Positions 11,460-23,870 of a stretch of 64,000 nucleotides of DNA are shown piece after piece (the first letter of the stretch is position 1; each line of letters starts with the position of its first letter). Under the pieces are notes generated by a model, which worked only from the letters and a program-made list of their open reading frames with translations, was not told where the DNA came from and did not search any database. The position numbers and the translations under genes are program-made. Source of the stretch: Stichopus chloronotus (lineage: Eukaryota > Echinodermata > Holothuroidea > Aspidochirotida > Stichopodidae); contig CM037842.1 in assembly GCA_021234535.1 (NCBI GenBank), positions 23,189,106-23,253,105 on the forward strand, given 5' to 3'.

Positions 11460-12690
11460 CTCCCATCGACACTGATCATGCATCTTGTCTCTGTCACTTC
11501 ACACTTCATCATCATGTCTCTTTCAGTGTGAACTGATCACTTGGCCCTCTAGTTGACAAATGTATCCTATCTCTTCTGCTAGCTAATGCAGATCAAGATC
11601 TCTTCCAGTTGACACTGAAAACATATCTTAATTGTCTCTTTCAGTTCATCATGATCATTTATCTTTTCCAATTCATGCATCAATAATCATGTATTTTAAT
11701 CACTACCAGTTGACACTGATCACATATTTTGCTTTCTAGTTGACAGTGATCACGTATCAATAGTCTATTCTATTTCACAATAATCATGTATTTTGTCACC
11801 ACCAGTTCATACTGTTCATATATCTTGCCTTCTAGCTGACACTGATCACGTATCAATAGTCTATTCCAAGTCACAATGGTCATGTATTTTGTCAAAGTAG
11901 TGCTACCAATTCACACTGATCATATATCTTGCCTTCTACCTGACACTGATCATGTATCAATAGTCTATTCCAATTCATAATGGTCATGTATTTTGTCAAA
12001 GTAGTGCTACCAATTCACACTGATCATATATCTTGCCTTCTAGCTGACACTGATCATGTATCAATAGTCTATTCCAATTCACAATGGTCATGTATTTTGT
12101 CAAAGTAGTGCTACCAATTCACACTGATCATATATCTTGCGTTCTAGCTGACACTGATCACGTATCAATAGTCTATTCCAAGTCACAATGGTCATGTATT
12201 TTGTCAACGTAGTGCTACCAATTCACACTGATCATATATCTTGCCTTCTAGCTGACACTGATCACGTATCAATAGTCTATTCTAATTCACAATGGTCATG
12301 TATTTTGTCACTACCAGTTGATACTGATTATATAGTTTGCCTTCTAGCTGACACTGATCATGTATCAATAGTCTATTCTAATTTACAATGATCATGTATT
12401 TTGTCAAAGTAGTGCTACCAATTCACTCTGATCATATATCTTGCCTTCTAGCTGACACTGATCACGTATCAATAGTCTATTCTAATTCACAATGGTCATG
12501 TATTTTGTCAACGTAGTGCTACCAGTTCCCCCTGATCATATATATGTTGCCTTCCAGTTGACACTGTATCTATCTTATCTGTTCCAGTTCCCACTGATCA
12601 CAGACTGTCTCTTATAGTTTACATTACTGTTTACTTGTCTTCTGGTTTACACTACTCATGCCTCGTGTAGTTTCTTCCATCAGTTCAGGT
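11460..12690. repeat. 104-bp tandem array built from ~26-bp subrepeats
   Basis: The core (about 11735-12555) consists of roughly eight units of 104 bp; GCTGACAC recurs at 12043 and 12147. Each unit contains variants of one short motif, CACTGATCATGTAT (CACTGATCACGTAT, CACAATGGTCATGTAT, CACACTGATCATATAT), so the 104-mer appears to be a higher-order unit grown from a ~26-bp ancestor. The flanks (11460-11730, 12555-12690) hold only the diverged short form. The open frame at 12188-12391 is just the repeat. Confidence 0.93.
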
Positions 12691-15600
12691 ATAAAGATAA
12701 CATTTGCTGGCAATGCAGCAATGGTCATGCATATTAAACAGTTAAGGAACTCCATGGTTCCTGACAGAACAATCAACTCAACATGTCAGTGATATCAATA
12801 TCTGAGATAAACCGTTCCAATCTAGTGATGCATCTTCAGGCTATTCTAATTTCAATAACGAATCAACTCAAAGCTTATTTACTGGATGTATTTGTTGATG
12901 CATTGATTGGTTTCATTTTACCTTCCTGAAGTACAGTGTCTCTTTGATGAAAAGTATTGACTGCCCTTTAAAAGTGCATCTAACCCAAAGAAGCACAAGA
13001 AGAATATCCTGATCTTTCCTTCTTTGAAAATGCTTCTCATCAACTTTTTCATTTGCCCAGTTTTTGCTATAACCTTCAAGATAGTCTATTGGAAAACAAG
13101 TAATCTTGTGCTGACACAATCATTTGTAATGGCATCTCATAACTTTTTCGTTAGTTGATAAATTTGACATTTTGAGACACAAAATACTCTATTTTTGACA
13201 TTTTCTTATTGTTATTTAAGCACACAAACAGAGGCCGGTAAATGATGAAAACCGTGTGGCTTCTAGCTTGATCATGTTACTCATCTATAACAGTTACCAT
13301 GACATCTTGAAGCAATGTTCTGAAACTATCACTTCACTCTCTGTTGTGTAATCAGTTACATGACCTCAGATTGCAGGTAATTTGAACTCACTAACTAGAA
13401 AGAGAGTTGGGTATTTTGAATATATTGACAGGCATAAGTTATTTCAATCAGCACCTGAGGAAAAGCAAATCCTCAATAAGTCAATGCAAAAACTTTCACG
13501 TGTGATTATCAAATAAGAATAATGAACTAATTTACTTTTCTAATATTATGTATCATTTACAACATCATACGGTAATGATAACTACTGAACTAAACGAAGG
13601 AATAAAAATAGTTTCCAATAACTGAAGAGAACATAAGCACAGATTGTCTCGATATGAATGGATCCAGGTAACAGAAACTCTTTTGAATATTACATACAGA
13701 TGAATGGTAGGTTTTCAGTCTAACACTGTTGTATTACCATTGATTAACACATGAATTTCATGGGTACAAATATAATTAGAAGCAATCCAGCTACCTTCCG
13801 TTTTCACATATATACTTACTTTTCTTATCCTTGCAGCTTTTCATGAAGAAAAGAAGTACTGCTCCTGTAAAACCTTTCAAAAGAAATGGAACTTGATAGG
13901 AGAAAGAATCTAACAGAGGCAACAAAGACTAAGACATCTTCAGGACTACAATTAGAACAATGTTTAATGTAACACAACAGGAGTAATGTTTCTGCAGTAA
14001 ATTTCAAGTTGCTACATCATTAATGTACATAAAAATTGTATAAACAGGATAAAGAAGAAGACTGATTGGAGATAATGGCAGTGGCTAGAACAAATTAAGG
14101 GAAAAATGTATATAGCACTCATAAATTATGTCAGAATCACTGACATTTAAGATGCCTTTATTGATATTATACTATTACATTTTGAAGAGGATAGTAGATC
14201 TACTAAATGGTAACATGCTTTACCTCTTCTTTGAGTCAATGAAATTCAAGCCTGGGAATCTAAATTGCTGATTTTAACACTTAGTGAGAAATAAGAATAT
14301 ATTAAATCTCATATTACAATGCTTCATCAAATTACACATCTTTATGAATAGCTACAATATATAGAAAAATAGGTGCTTTAGTTAGATATTTCCTCCTTCT
14401 CTCATCACGTAAGGACAAGATCAGTAACAATAAAATTGCTTCTTTGGCTAAGATAGTTCTTTTTCTTTTAGCTTCTAAGTTCAATGACAAGGATAGAGGA
14501 GAATGATGGTGACTACATGGCACTGAATATTAGATTAACTTAATATCTAGACTACGAGCCACGTGACCGGCTGAATAATACATGATTTTGTACCAATCTG
14601 ATGGCTCAAGTTTGATTCCAACATCAACTGCGGTGTGTGTGATGCTCTGCAATTAACTCTCAACCAAACTGCAAGCAGAAGCATGTATGCATGAACATCT
14701 TTTGCAATATGTGTAACTTTTTCTATTCAAGCGTCAATTTTCAGGAAATTTGATGGTAGTCCTTCGAACAACCGTTTCAGTATTTTCAGAGTGTCCCCCC
14801 ACACAATTTTGGGGAAGCAATCGATTATGTTGAAACATAAAAGAGAGAAAGAAAAAAAAAAACAAAGGGAGGAGGGACAGATGATGACTTGATGGAGTTA
14901 TTGAGAACTGGTAGGTCTAAACTGAGGGGAGACTGGGAAATTGCCAGGCTTTACAAGTATGATCTTTTTGTGACATTGAAAACTAAGATGAAAGAGATTA
15001 ACAACACAACTGATGTTCACAAAGGTGTGATATCGTTGATTCGAGGTTTTGATTGGCCATAAATGTTGCTACACAGTATACACAAAGGCATGTAGGGGAT
15101 GGAATGGGCAGCTGAATGGTCAGCATATTTATTTCACACAGGACACATTGGCAATAACACCTTCCTGAACAGTCAATTAAAACCTTGTATAGAAATGATG
15201 ACATGGATTCTAGAAACACTGATGTTCCTCTATTTTCCTGAATCCTGCTGCTGAATTAAGGAAAAATAAATTAATCCCCAAGAAGCATTGGTAGTCAATA
15301 TGAACCAATATCCCTGTCATATTACTATTTAAAAAATGTCAAATTCTACCACTTAAAGTGTGTCAATTCTACTACTTGAAAGTATATGTGAATCTTTAAA
15401 GCCCTAAAAAAAGGGATTCTGCAAATTGCAATAATGCTAAGACATCTATACCCCTTCAGAGTTCACCCAACACTGACAGCATGCCCTGTAGGGCTGCTAG
15501 AGTCTAGTTTCTACTGGGAAGAACACCAAATGAATGATTTTTTTCATTGTATCTTGCCTACCTTAGTAATTAAAAATTTACATCAATACACACATCATCA

Positions 15601-15989
15601 CTGAAGCACGGGGATATCAACTGATCCAGCCAAAACTTGCTGGTATGACCACTTACAGGACTTCCCACAGCATTGCTTCTTCTTCATTTGATCATGAAAC
15701 TACTCCCTCAAGCAGTACATCCATGATATGCTGAAGGGAGACTGATTGAACATTTAAGGATCCAAACCATAAAAATGTGGCAAAGGTATTTCAGTAACCA
15801 AAAGTCAATGTCCCATGGCATGCACAAAACTCCTAAATTTTCTGTATACTCTTTCACAAACTGAAGTATAAAATGCCACAAATGCTAATGACATTGGAAA
15901 ATAGAAATAGCATAGTCACGTACCTAATATCTAACAATACCTTCCTACCAGATATGAAGCAAACTGGACAAGGCTCTGCAAAAATACTG
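12691..15989. other. unannotated stretch
   Basis: No convincing element. A plus-strand acceptor-like CTTTTCTTATCCTTGCAG ends at 13837 and is followed by 19 open codons to a TGA at 13895-13897, but no downstream AATAAA was seen close by, so no exon is called. A purine-rich run lies at 14840-14880. Confidence 0.45.
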
Positions 15990-16230
15990 CCATATCAGGG
16001 AACTTCATTAAGTCCCGCTTCCTCATTGACATGCACAACATGGGCATCAAAAATCATAGGGCACATCTACTTAATAATACACATACACACCAAGTTTGAG
16101 AAAAATTGAGCACTCAATTACTGAGTTATCACTCCACATACCTCAAATTCCGATGTCGTCACATAAACACGCACACGCCGACTTGACTGCGTAGGTTCAT
16201 TTGTTCACACAAGGAACCAAAAACAAGCTG
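15990..16230 (+). repeat. diverged TGACCT-family copy with terminal hairpin
   Basis: Matches the other copies around CATCTACTTAATA and ACACACCAAGTTTGA, followed by CACATAAACACGCACACGCC and a hairpin at 16194-16218 (GGTTCATTTG, loop, CACAAGGAACC), then AAAAACAAGC. The same order of AC-rich tract, hairpin and AAAAACAAGC closes the 19.5 kb copy, although the hairpin sequence differs. Confidence 0.65.
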
Positions 16231-18785
16231 TTTTTGCATTCTTACTAAGACCATGGTTTTAAGTCAACAACCAACTTTTGACTTTTATCAATATGAAATT
16301 TAATGTGTATGGCCCCAGACAATCGGACAACCAGGAAAATTGAGTGGGTTGTTCTATGGAAGGGTTGATTGAATTTTTCTTTAATCCAAAATATCTTTCT
16401 CATACAGCACAAGCAGTAGAAATATCAAAGTTGTTTGATCAACATTGGGGAATACAATTATTATCAAAACTGGCCAATATACAATGTTTTGTCAGCATCA
16501 TAGATCACATTCTTAATGTAAATGTTACTCCTACATGCGGTCACTAAACCTGTTTTATTCACAATTAAATAGGAGTTGCACATTTTCTAGGTGTGCAACA
16601 AATTACAGTCCTCTAGACATAAAGGAGTGTGTTAGGTGTGCTGTTTTATTAATCGTTCATAAATTCTTCCTACGTGTGAAAAAAATGGCACTTCTCTCCG
16701 TGATTTCAAGCGAGAGGTGATGTACAATCACAGTCCTCAAAATTTAATGCCTCAAATAGCCTTATATCTTTCCAACGTAAGACCTACATATAGTCTTTCT
16801 AACTTATCAGCCACCATTCCGTGTTAATACCCATATTTCTAACTGAATATCTCATCCTTTATACCTAATATCAATCTGTCTAACTTTTGCTTCCACTCTC
16901 ACAGTTTGTTAGGTAATGAATCAAGAGTTAGCATGTTAGCATAATTATTGTAATAACCTTTGACAGGGACATTGTTAGAGTATTGACTCTTTTACCATTA
17001 TCAGACAGTATTATAACACAAAACGTACTAGTGTTCTCCAACAAAGGTTCTAAGCTGGACTGTCCAAACAATGCATTAGTAGAACATTAAATTTTACTGT
17101 TTCAGCTGTCAGTGTTTCAATATCATGTTTGTTTTACATTGATCCTATGTGTCTTTATCTTGATATTATTCTTTGCAGTGGTTGTCTTCTCCCTACCTTC
17201 ATTTATCTACCCTCATGTACCAGGCAGGCAGATTCCTACAGCATAAGTCTATAAAAATTTGTAGCAAAGCTCACAAAATAAAGATAAAGAACTTTTTAAA
17301 CTTTTTTGTACTGATTTACCATTTTGACATAAATTCCCTGTTTCTTCTTAACCTCCGTAGAGACCTGAACTTTGTGTATGCTAAGTCATTGACATACTAA
17401 CCCAGAAAGTGTGATTCATTATTCCTTTTGAAGTGTAAAGGAAAACAGCTTACAGTAGATAACTGTTTACATATATTTGGAATCTGAGGTAGTAACCCTG
17501 GAGACACATACGAGTTTAATGAAATTACACTGACATTGTAGCTGTAAGAGAATGGAAGTCTCCAGAACATTACCCAATAAGAAACAATAAAAGTACTACA
17601 TGACTAGTGTAAACTTGTCTTGTAGAAGTGGAATTCTGGTGATCAATAACAGAAAATGCTAGCTGCATTCTGTTCAGCAAGGCTTGGATACAATCTAAAA
17701 GCATGTTAGTGCTAGAATCATTTCAAAAGAATAATCTGCATAGTTGCCCTAAATCATTTCTATCAGGATCGATAACAAGTAAGTTTACCACGTCTAACTT
17801 CCTCAAATAAGACTAGAGTTGTAAATATCCTTGGGATCTCTTTTCCTCAATCAACTCAAATTCATTTTTCACATAGATACTCCTTTAAAATAATTCATGT
17901 CAATAGATTCAAGTAATGATTGATGAAGATGAAGACACAAAGAAACCTTCAGACCAGTTACTAGTCTTGCAAAGCAAGTTAATTTATGCTTGAGTTACCC
18001 ATCACTTTGCGCTTTTTTTATATCGCGAGATATGTGTACAAGCTCTTAGACATTTAGACAGAGGGAGATTAGATTAATATTTTAGTTCTTGAAAAACAGA
18101 GTGCTTTAATGGAAATGTTCTACCCTGCCACATCTATTCATAATTTGTTTGAATAATTCCTTAGAATGATGATTAGTGCAACATCCATATCATTTAACAA
18201 TTTGATCACTAAGTCTTCTGAACCCTCCCTAGACTTAAACACTCCTAAGACAAGAGTAGTAAAGTGCACATGCACTGAAGTTTCTGCAAAAAGCTCACCA
18301 GAAAATAATACCAATTTCTCTTCAAGTTAGGAACAAAATTACACAAGAATTCATGCAATGTATCTGTCTAGTGTTAGCATCTTTATAGTGTTAAAAATTA
18401 CTTTGTTGGAAAAGAAAAACATTTGGTTCATATTTACAGCACACAATACGCCATGTTACTGACCACTTTTCAGTGACAGTTGCCCTGTTTTGGTCAGTTA
18501 TGAGCTGTAGGTATGGATTGGGATACAGATTGAAATATCTCCACAAATGGCAAACTTATGCGGTCTGAAAATTCTAAATAGGGGTAATGTTTGGCTGATT
18601 GTGAGCTTGATTTAAGAGAGCTAAGGAAATTTCGAAAAGTTTTTAATATGTAAACCTAACCAGAAAGCCAAAAGGCTTTGTGATTCCTTGCTACATGGTT
18701 ATATTATAACAAGCATGAATTATCCACATGACAAGTATGAGATCAACTGCAGTTACTGGTCTTGAAACACCACATTAATAAGCCT
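16231..18785. other. unannotated stretch
   Basis: No repeat structure or bounded exon was found. A minus-strand GTGAGC donor-like site near 18297 follows an open frame of about 20 codons, but its acceptor is poor. Confidence 0.45.
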
Positions 18786-19583
18786 TTAACCCAAATAACC
18801 TTTATTTTGGTGACCTCAAATGACACTTGACGTCCACTAAAAGCAATAGGGATCACCTACCCAGTATGGTGAACCCACACATCAAGTATGACATCAGTCA
18901 ACATTACCCTTCTGGAGATAACGTGTTAGCAAGGTTTCACCTCAGGTGACCACAAACGACCTTTGACCTCCACAAAAACAGCAGGAGTCATCTACTCAAT
19001 ATGACTAACCCACACACTAAGTATGACATCAGTCACAGTTACCGTTCTTGAGATATTGTTTACAAGGTTTTCACATTTTGACCTCTGGTGACCTCAAATG
19101 ACCTTTGACCTCCACCAAAAGCAATAGGGATCATCTAATTAATATGAACAACCCACACACTAAGTATGACATCAGTCACAGTTACCCTTCTAGAGATATT
19201 GTGTTTAAAAGGTTTTTCCAGTTTGACCTTCGGTGACCTCAAATGACCTTTGACCGCCACAAAAAACAAGAGGGATCATCTGCTCAATATGACCAACGAA
19301 CACATCAGGTATGACATCAGACACAGTTATTATTCTTGAGATATCGTGTTTACAAGGTTTTCACATTTTGACCTCTGGTGACCTCAAATGACCTTTGATC
19401 TCCACCAAAAACAATAGGGATCATCTACTCAATATGACCAACTCACACACCAAGTATGAAATTAGTCATGGTTACCCTTCTTGAGATATCGTGTTTACAA
19501 GAAGTGTCACATACACACATAAACACACACACATCGCCATCGCATAGATTCCTTCTGCCTTCGGCAAGGAATCAAAAACAAGC
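18786..19583 (+). repeat. TGACCT-family cluster, about five ~145-bp units
   Basis: Tandem units contain, in order, TGACCTCAAATGACCTTTG, ACCTCCACCAAAA, CAATAGGGATCATCTACTC, CACACACTAAGTATGACATC, GTCACAGTTACCCTTCT and GAGATATTGTGTTTACAAGG. The array ends in an AC-rich tract, a hairpin (19547-19573) and AAAAACAAGCC. The unit carries TGACCT three times with spacers of 4 bp and 1 bp (19089-19111 is a perfect example). Nothing is coding. It is the best-preserved copy in the window. Confidence 0.9.
19547..19573 (+). other. terminal hairpin of the TGACCT family
   Basis: GATTCCTT and AAGGAATC flank a short interior with further GCC/GGC pairing, giving a stem of about 11 bp and a loop of about 3-4 bases. 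The 37.2 kb copy has the same stem (37177-37205) with a slightly longer loop; the 16.2 kb copy has a different sequence that still pairs. A hairpin at one end recalls Helitrons, but the CTRR terminus diagnostic of Helitrons is absent. Confidence 0.7.
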
Positions 19584-19734
19584 CATTTTGTATAATAATG
19601 TTACTGTTTGATAGTATCACGCCATTTATGGAAAATGTGTATACCTTTTGCTTGGATGATTCATCCTGTTACAAATTTAACAAAGGTTGCTCATCAAGTT
19701 ATTCTATAAGCAAATAAGGTAATTATACCCTGTC

Positions 19735-20260
19735 TGTTCTTCATGTCTTTGATCAAATTATCACTAGAAGTTTATTCTGCATGCTATGATCCCTTACAAG
19801 TTTGTTCAACATGCCATCAAATGATTCCCAATTACTTTGCCCTGTATACCATTACATCATCCCTTTAAGTTTGTTCTACATGCCATCAGATTTTCTGCAT
19901 AAGTTTTTTCTGCATGCTATCTGTGATGACAAGTTTTTTCTACATGCCATTAGGTGATTCCCTTAGTTTGTTCTGTACATCATTATATGATCACTATAAG
20001 TTTGTTCTGCATGCCATCAGGTGATTCCTTAACTTTGTTCTGTACACCGTTATATGATCCCTCTACGTTTATTCTGCATGGAATCAGATGATTTCTTAAC
20101 TTTGTTCTGTGCACCATTATATGATCCCTTTAAGTTTGTTCTGCATGCTATCTGATGATTCCCACAATTTTGTTTTACATCAAATGATCCACTATAAGTT
20201 TCTTCTGATACCATTAAATGATCCCTTTAAGTTTGTTCTGTATGCTTTGAGATTGGTGGT
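19735..20260. repeat. 67-bp tandem array, about 7-8 degenerate copies
   Basis: TAAGTTTGTTCTGCATG-like words start at 19997, 20064 and 20131, exactly 67 bp apart. Each unit has two related halves (GTTTGTTCTGCATGCCATCA and TTTGTTCTGTACACCATTAT), so the ancestor was probably ~33 bp. The open frame at 20109-20372 lies partly in this array and is not a gene. Confidence 0.85.
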
Positions 20261-20995
20261 TCCCCAATTTTTTCTTGTAGCACTACCAGATAGCACCATC
20301 AGAGCACACCCCCAGTTATTAATCTCCCAAGTGTATCAACTTAGATCGATCTGTAATGGACAGATCTGTTAGACTATATACTGCTACCATTGCACAAACT
20401 CATAGTTCCTGTATGTTTAATCACATAGGGTAAACAATATGTAAAGTAGTAAACTGTGTCACAGATTGAGTGCAGCATATTGTAACCAAAATGTAAATCA
20501 AGACAAAAAGTTCCACCAATCACAGTGCTCAGGTTTGTGGAGTCAGACTCATTGACTCTTATAGTGTCAATATGATGATTCTACGGTAGCCTGTGTATCA
20601 TTCACCATCATTTTCTACGTATGTCATGTGAAGCTAATTTGTACATCTAAGAGGTGCATCAACTTGATAATCGTAAAATTTTTCTTCATCTGTCTTGGGA
20701 TGCAGCATTTTGTTAAAATTTTTCATACTTAAGTCCAGAACCCCTTAACTGTTTCACATTCCTTAATGACAGAGTCGTGACCCCAAGTTTGGGAAACCAT
20801 ACATTAGATAATCCAAGTTTGCTTTGTATCAGGTGTACATAAAACATGCTGTCTAGAAAGTCACTTAAATTGAAAATTAAACACTGAAATCTATAATGGA
20901 AATGCTTGTAATTGAGACCTAATCTGAAACTTACTTGAAGGCACCCATCATATTTACTCAGTTCTCAGAGGCTGACTTGCTTGAAGCTTATATTC
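20261..20995. other. unannotated stretch
   Basis: Nothing recognisable apart from proximity to the dispersed repeat that starts near 21000. Confidence 0.5.
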
Positions 20996-22690
20996 ACATC
21001 ATGCCGTTCCAAAGAAAAGCCACGAGCAACTAGAAAATGTGGTTATGAATATCACAACCACCTACTGTTCATGATTGCTCCTGCCCCAAAATATTTTGGA
21101 ACGTTCTAGCAGTTCCCTACGGAAGGTGTAAAAGGGACATGAAAAAGGAAAAAGAACCATCTTGCCAAAATGACAATTTTTGTAAAATTGACATTTTGAT
21201 GATTTACTATATTCCTTAAGAATTCCTTAAATTCCTTATAATACCTCCAAAATCTTAAATTTTTCATTTTGACGTTATTCAGCATCTTCATAAAAAGGAC
21301 AAAATTGAGGGAAATTGTCACGTTGTTGAGGTAAAACATCTCCTCAAAATGGCAAAATTCAGAAAATTGTGATTTTACGGGATGATAACATCTCGAAGTG
21401 GCAAACTTCTCAAACTGCTATTTTACCCATTTTCAACAACTGGGCAAGATTAAAAAATGGTCAAATGGCAAAATTTGGAAAATTGTCATTTTGTTGACTT
21501 AGAACATCTTGCCAAAATGGGAAAATTGCAGAAATTGTCAAACATCTCCCCAAAGTGACAAAATTAAAAAAAAAAAACAGCCATTTTGCCATGTTAGAAC
21601 ATCTCATCAAAATGGCGAATTACTGAAAATTGCCAGTTTGCAGAGTTAGAGCATCTTGTCAAGTGGCAAAATTCGGAATTTTGTCACTTTTATGAGATCC
21701 ACTAGTCTAGAAAGTCTAAATTGTAACCACAAGGTTAGCTTCACTGTTTGTTGGTTTATTGATAAGCAGTATTGTAGCCTGCATGCAGTGTTTTCTACCA
21801 ATTTATACTACAAGCTGTATTCAACTCTTTCCAGTTAAAATCATCTACCGTGACTTGCCCGTTTTCATGTTCTAACTCGGCAAAATCACAATTTTCGAAA
21901 TTTTGCCATTTTGGCAAGATGTTCTAGTCAAAGAAACTGATATTCTTCTGAATTTTGCTATTTTTACAAGTTGTTTATCAAAATGACAATTTTTCAAATT
22001 TTGTCATTTTGAAGAAATGCTTACACTTGGCAAAATGACAATTTTTCCAATTTTGTCACTTTGACGTGATATTGTAACTTGGCAAGTGTATTTAATCACC
22101 AGATTTCCAATTTTTGTCATTTTGAGGACTTTATATAAGTCGCAATTTTAAATGTTAAACTTTCCATTAAACTTTATTTAAATGTCAATTCTACAAAATA
22201 TTCTCATTTTGCTGAGATGGTTCTTTTTTTCTTTTGCATGTCCCTTCTACCCTTCCATAGGTCCCTGGTAAACAGGCTCCGTATCATGGTATTGTGAAAT
22301 GTCAGTATTGCGAGCATCTGTACTGGCTCTGCTTAGAACAAACTGTTACCATGTACAGAGATATGTGATACACCATCAGAATGATTATCAGGCTTGCATG
22401 TTCAGTATACTGTTGGAAGTCTGACTTACTCAAGTCTTAAATTCCAAACAGTAAAATACAAAACTGCCAAAACAAAACCAGTCAAAATTTACAAAAAAGT
22501 CATGTTCCTGTCTACATGATCCACTCACCAGAATGAGCTCAGTTGTAGAGCAAACCATTCAATGTGGATCAAGAAACACTGAATGAAAGAACTGCCTCTC
22601 GAAAATGAGAAGCATGCCTAGTTACTGTCCATAGTGTCATGGACAGTACAATGGAGTTCAAGCATACATGAACAGTATATCTAAAACCAT
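20996..22690. repeat. dispersed ~540-bp repeat, copy A, interrupted
   Basis: Outside the insertion at 21110-22267 the flanks match, in the same order, the copy at 32420-32985: AGAAAATGTGGTTATGA, CACAACCAC and ATTTTGGAAC to the left; AATGATTATCA, AATGAGCTCA, TTGTAGAGCAAA and GTGCCTAG- or GTCATG-type words to the right. Both copies keep a GTGGTT/AACCAC hairpin at the left end, and CTGTTCATGA near the left end pairs with TCATGAACAG near the right end of copy B, suggesting a degraded DNA transposon. Confidence 0.75.
21110..22267. mobile_element. 1158-bp foldback-type element inserted in copy A
   Basis: Ends are CAGTTCCCTACGGAAGG on the left and the complement of CAGGGACCTATGGAAGG on the right, followed inward on both sides by AAGGGACATG and AAAGAACCATCT. 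The arms are tandem, self-similar units made of CAAAATG, ACAATTTT and AAATTGTCATTTTG; the centre (about 21690-21850) is unique. Termini starting CAG suggest a hAT relationship, but no 8-bp target duplication is recognisable. Comparison with copy B at 32.5 kb supports insertion between TTCTAG and CCTGGTAAACAG. Confidence 0.82.
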
Positions 22691-22786
22691 AAAGAGGCCA
22701 GCCTGGTCTCAGGGTGTTTTGATCTTTAACTTTACATAGAGAGGGAGATAGTCAAATTGTATTTAACAGTCATTTTAGATCACCAA

Positions 22787-22985
22787 TAGACAACCAAACA
22801 GATAAATTATAATTAGTTCTTTGTACCATCAGATCTATGAATGAGCAAAGTATAAACAAGATACACAAGATTACACTATTCAATAAAGACAACCAAACGG
22901 ATAAATTATAATTTGTTCTTCTTACCATCAGATCTATGTATGAGCAAAGTATTTAAACAAGATACACTAGATTACAAAGAACATG
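22787..22985. repeat. 98-bp tandem duplication
   Basis: AGACAACCAAAC starts at 22789 and again at 22887. The two copies share ATAAATTATAATT, GTTCTT, ACCATCAGATCTATG, ATGAGCAAAGTAT, AACAAGATACAC and AGATTACA with a few substitutions and small indels. No function is suggested. Confidence 0.9.
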
Positions 22986-23727
22986 CAGTTTGAAGATTCA
23001 AGACTACACCAGATTATATACATGAATTTTCAACCATTCCCATTAGTCCCAGTGTGTGAATATTTGAACATACTAGCTAGCAGCTGCTCTCCATTACACA
23101 AGCAAGTAAACTGAAAATGTATATCCTCTACTGATCATCAAGTAGTCTGTTCTGTACTGTAATTCATATTTATAAGACAATACTGCAAGCACCCTCTCAT
23201 TTGTTTGTAATCACTCTTGCAATGAATTTGTTTTCAATTTATCTATTCAATAAAGACAACTTTATCAGAAACTTTTCAAATTAATGAATTAGAGAGAGAA
23301 GTACTTCATGCCAGAAAATTGTGCAAAAATCGGACACTTTTTGTCAGAAACACTGAAGGACTAGCTACCAACTAAGTACACAGTGAATCACTGACATATA
23401 ATTTGAACTTGGGTATTTTTGGTGACATAATTGTCAAGCTTGGGGATGGGGGAGAGCATGGAAGGAACAGGTGAGCAGGGGTCAGAGTGTTGGGAAGAAA
23501 GTATTAGAACAGATCTTTCCTTCAAAATTACAGGCATAAATATTTTTCAAAGGTTAAAAAACTGCTCATCTTCCCAACCTGTAAATTATCAACTTTAATC
23601 TGTGATTAAATTTTCAAAGCTTAAATTCCATGTAACATTTTTCTGTGGTAATAATGTTGTTGTAGGTAACATTACAGCCAACTTGTATCCTGACCGTATA
23701 ATGCAGGGATCATATGAAACTTTACAG

Positions 23728-23870
23728 AAGTTATTAAAATTATTATTATTACACTTCTATAGCATTTATTCTAAAGGTAAGCTCTAGGTGCTTTACAAGG
23801 ATATCAAATACAAAATGTCGAACCATGCACTTGACAGGCTGACCCAGGTGTTAAATTGACTCTGTCTTAA
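23728..23870 (-). mobile_element. SINE/LINE 3'-tail remnant, minus strand
   Basis: Read on the minus strand: TTGTAAAGCACCTAGAGC, then ATAAATGCTATAGAAGTG and a (TAA)n tail. This is the widely shared tail seen on L2/CR1-type LINEs and their SINE partners (an AAGCGCTTTGAGC / GCGCTATATAA type). A GGTTCGACAT just upstream is compatible with a tRNA-type B box, so a tRNA-derived SINE is possible, but no A box was located with confidence. Confidence 0.55.

Noticed and set aside
12188..12391. Open frame with internal protein repeats
   Set aside because: It is the 104-bp satellite read through in one frame.
19547..19573. Helitron 3' terminus
   Set aside because: Hairpin position fits, but there is no CTRR end and the repeat is tandem; left as an unclassified hairpin.
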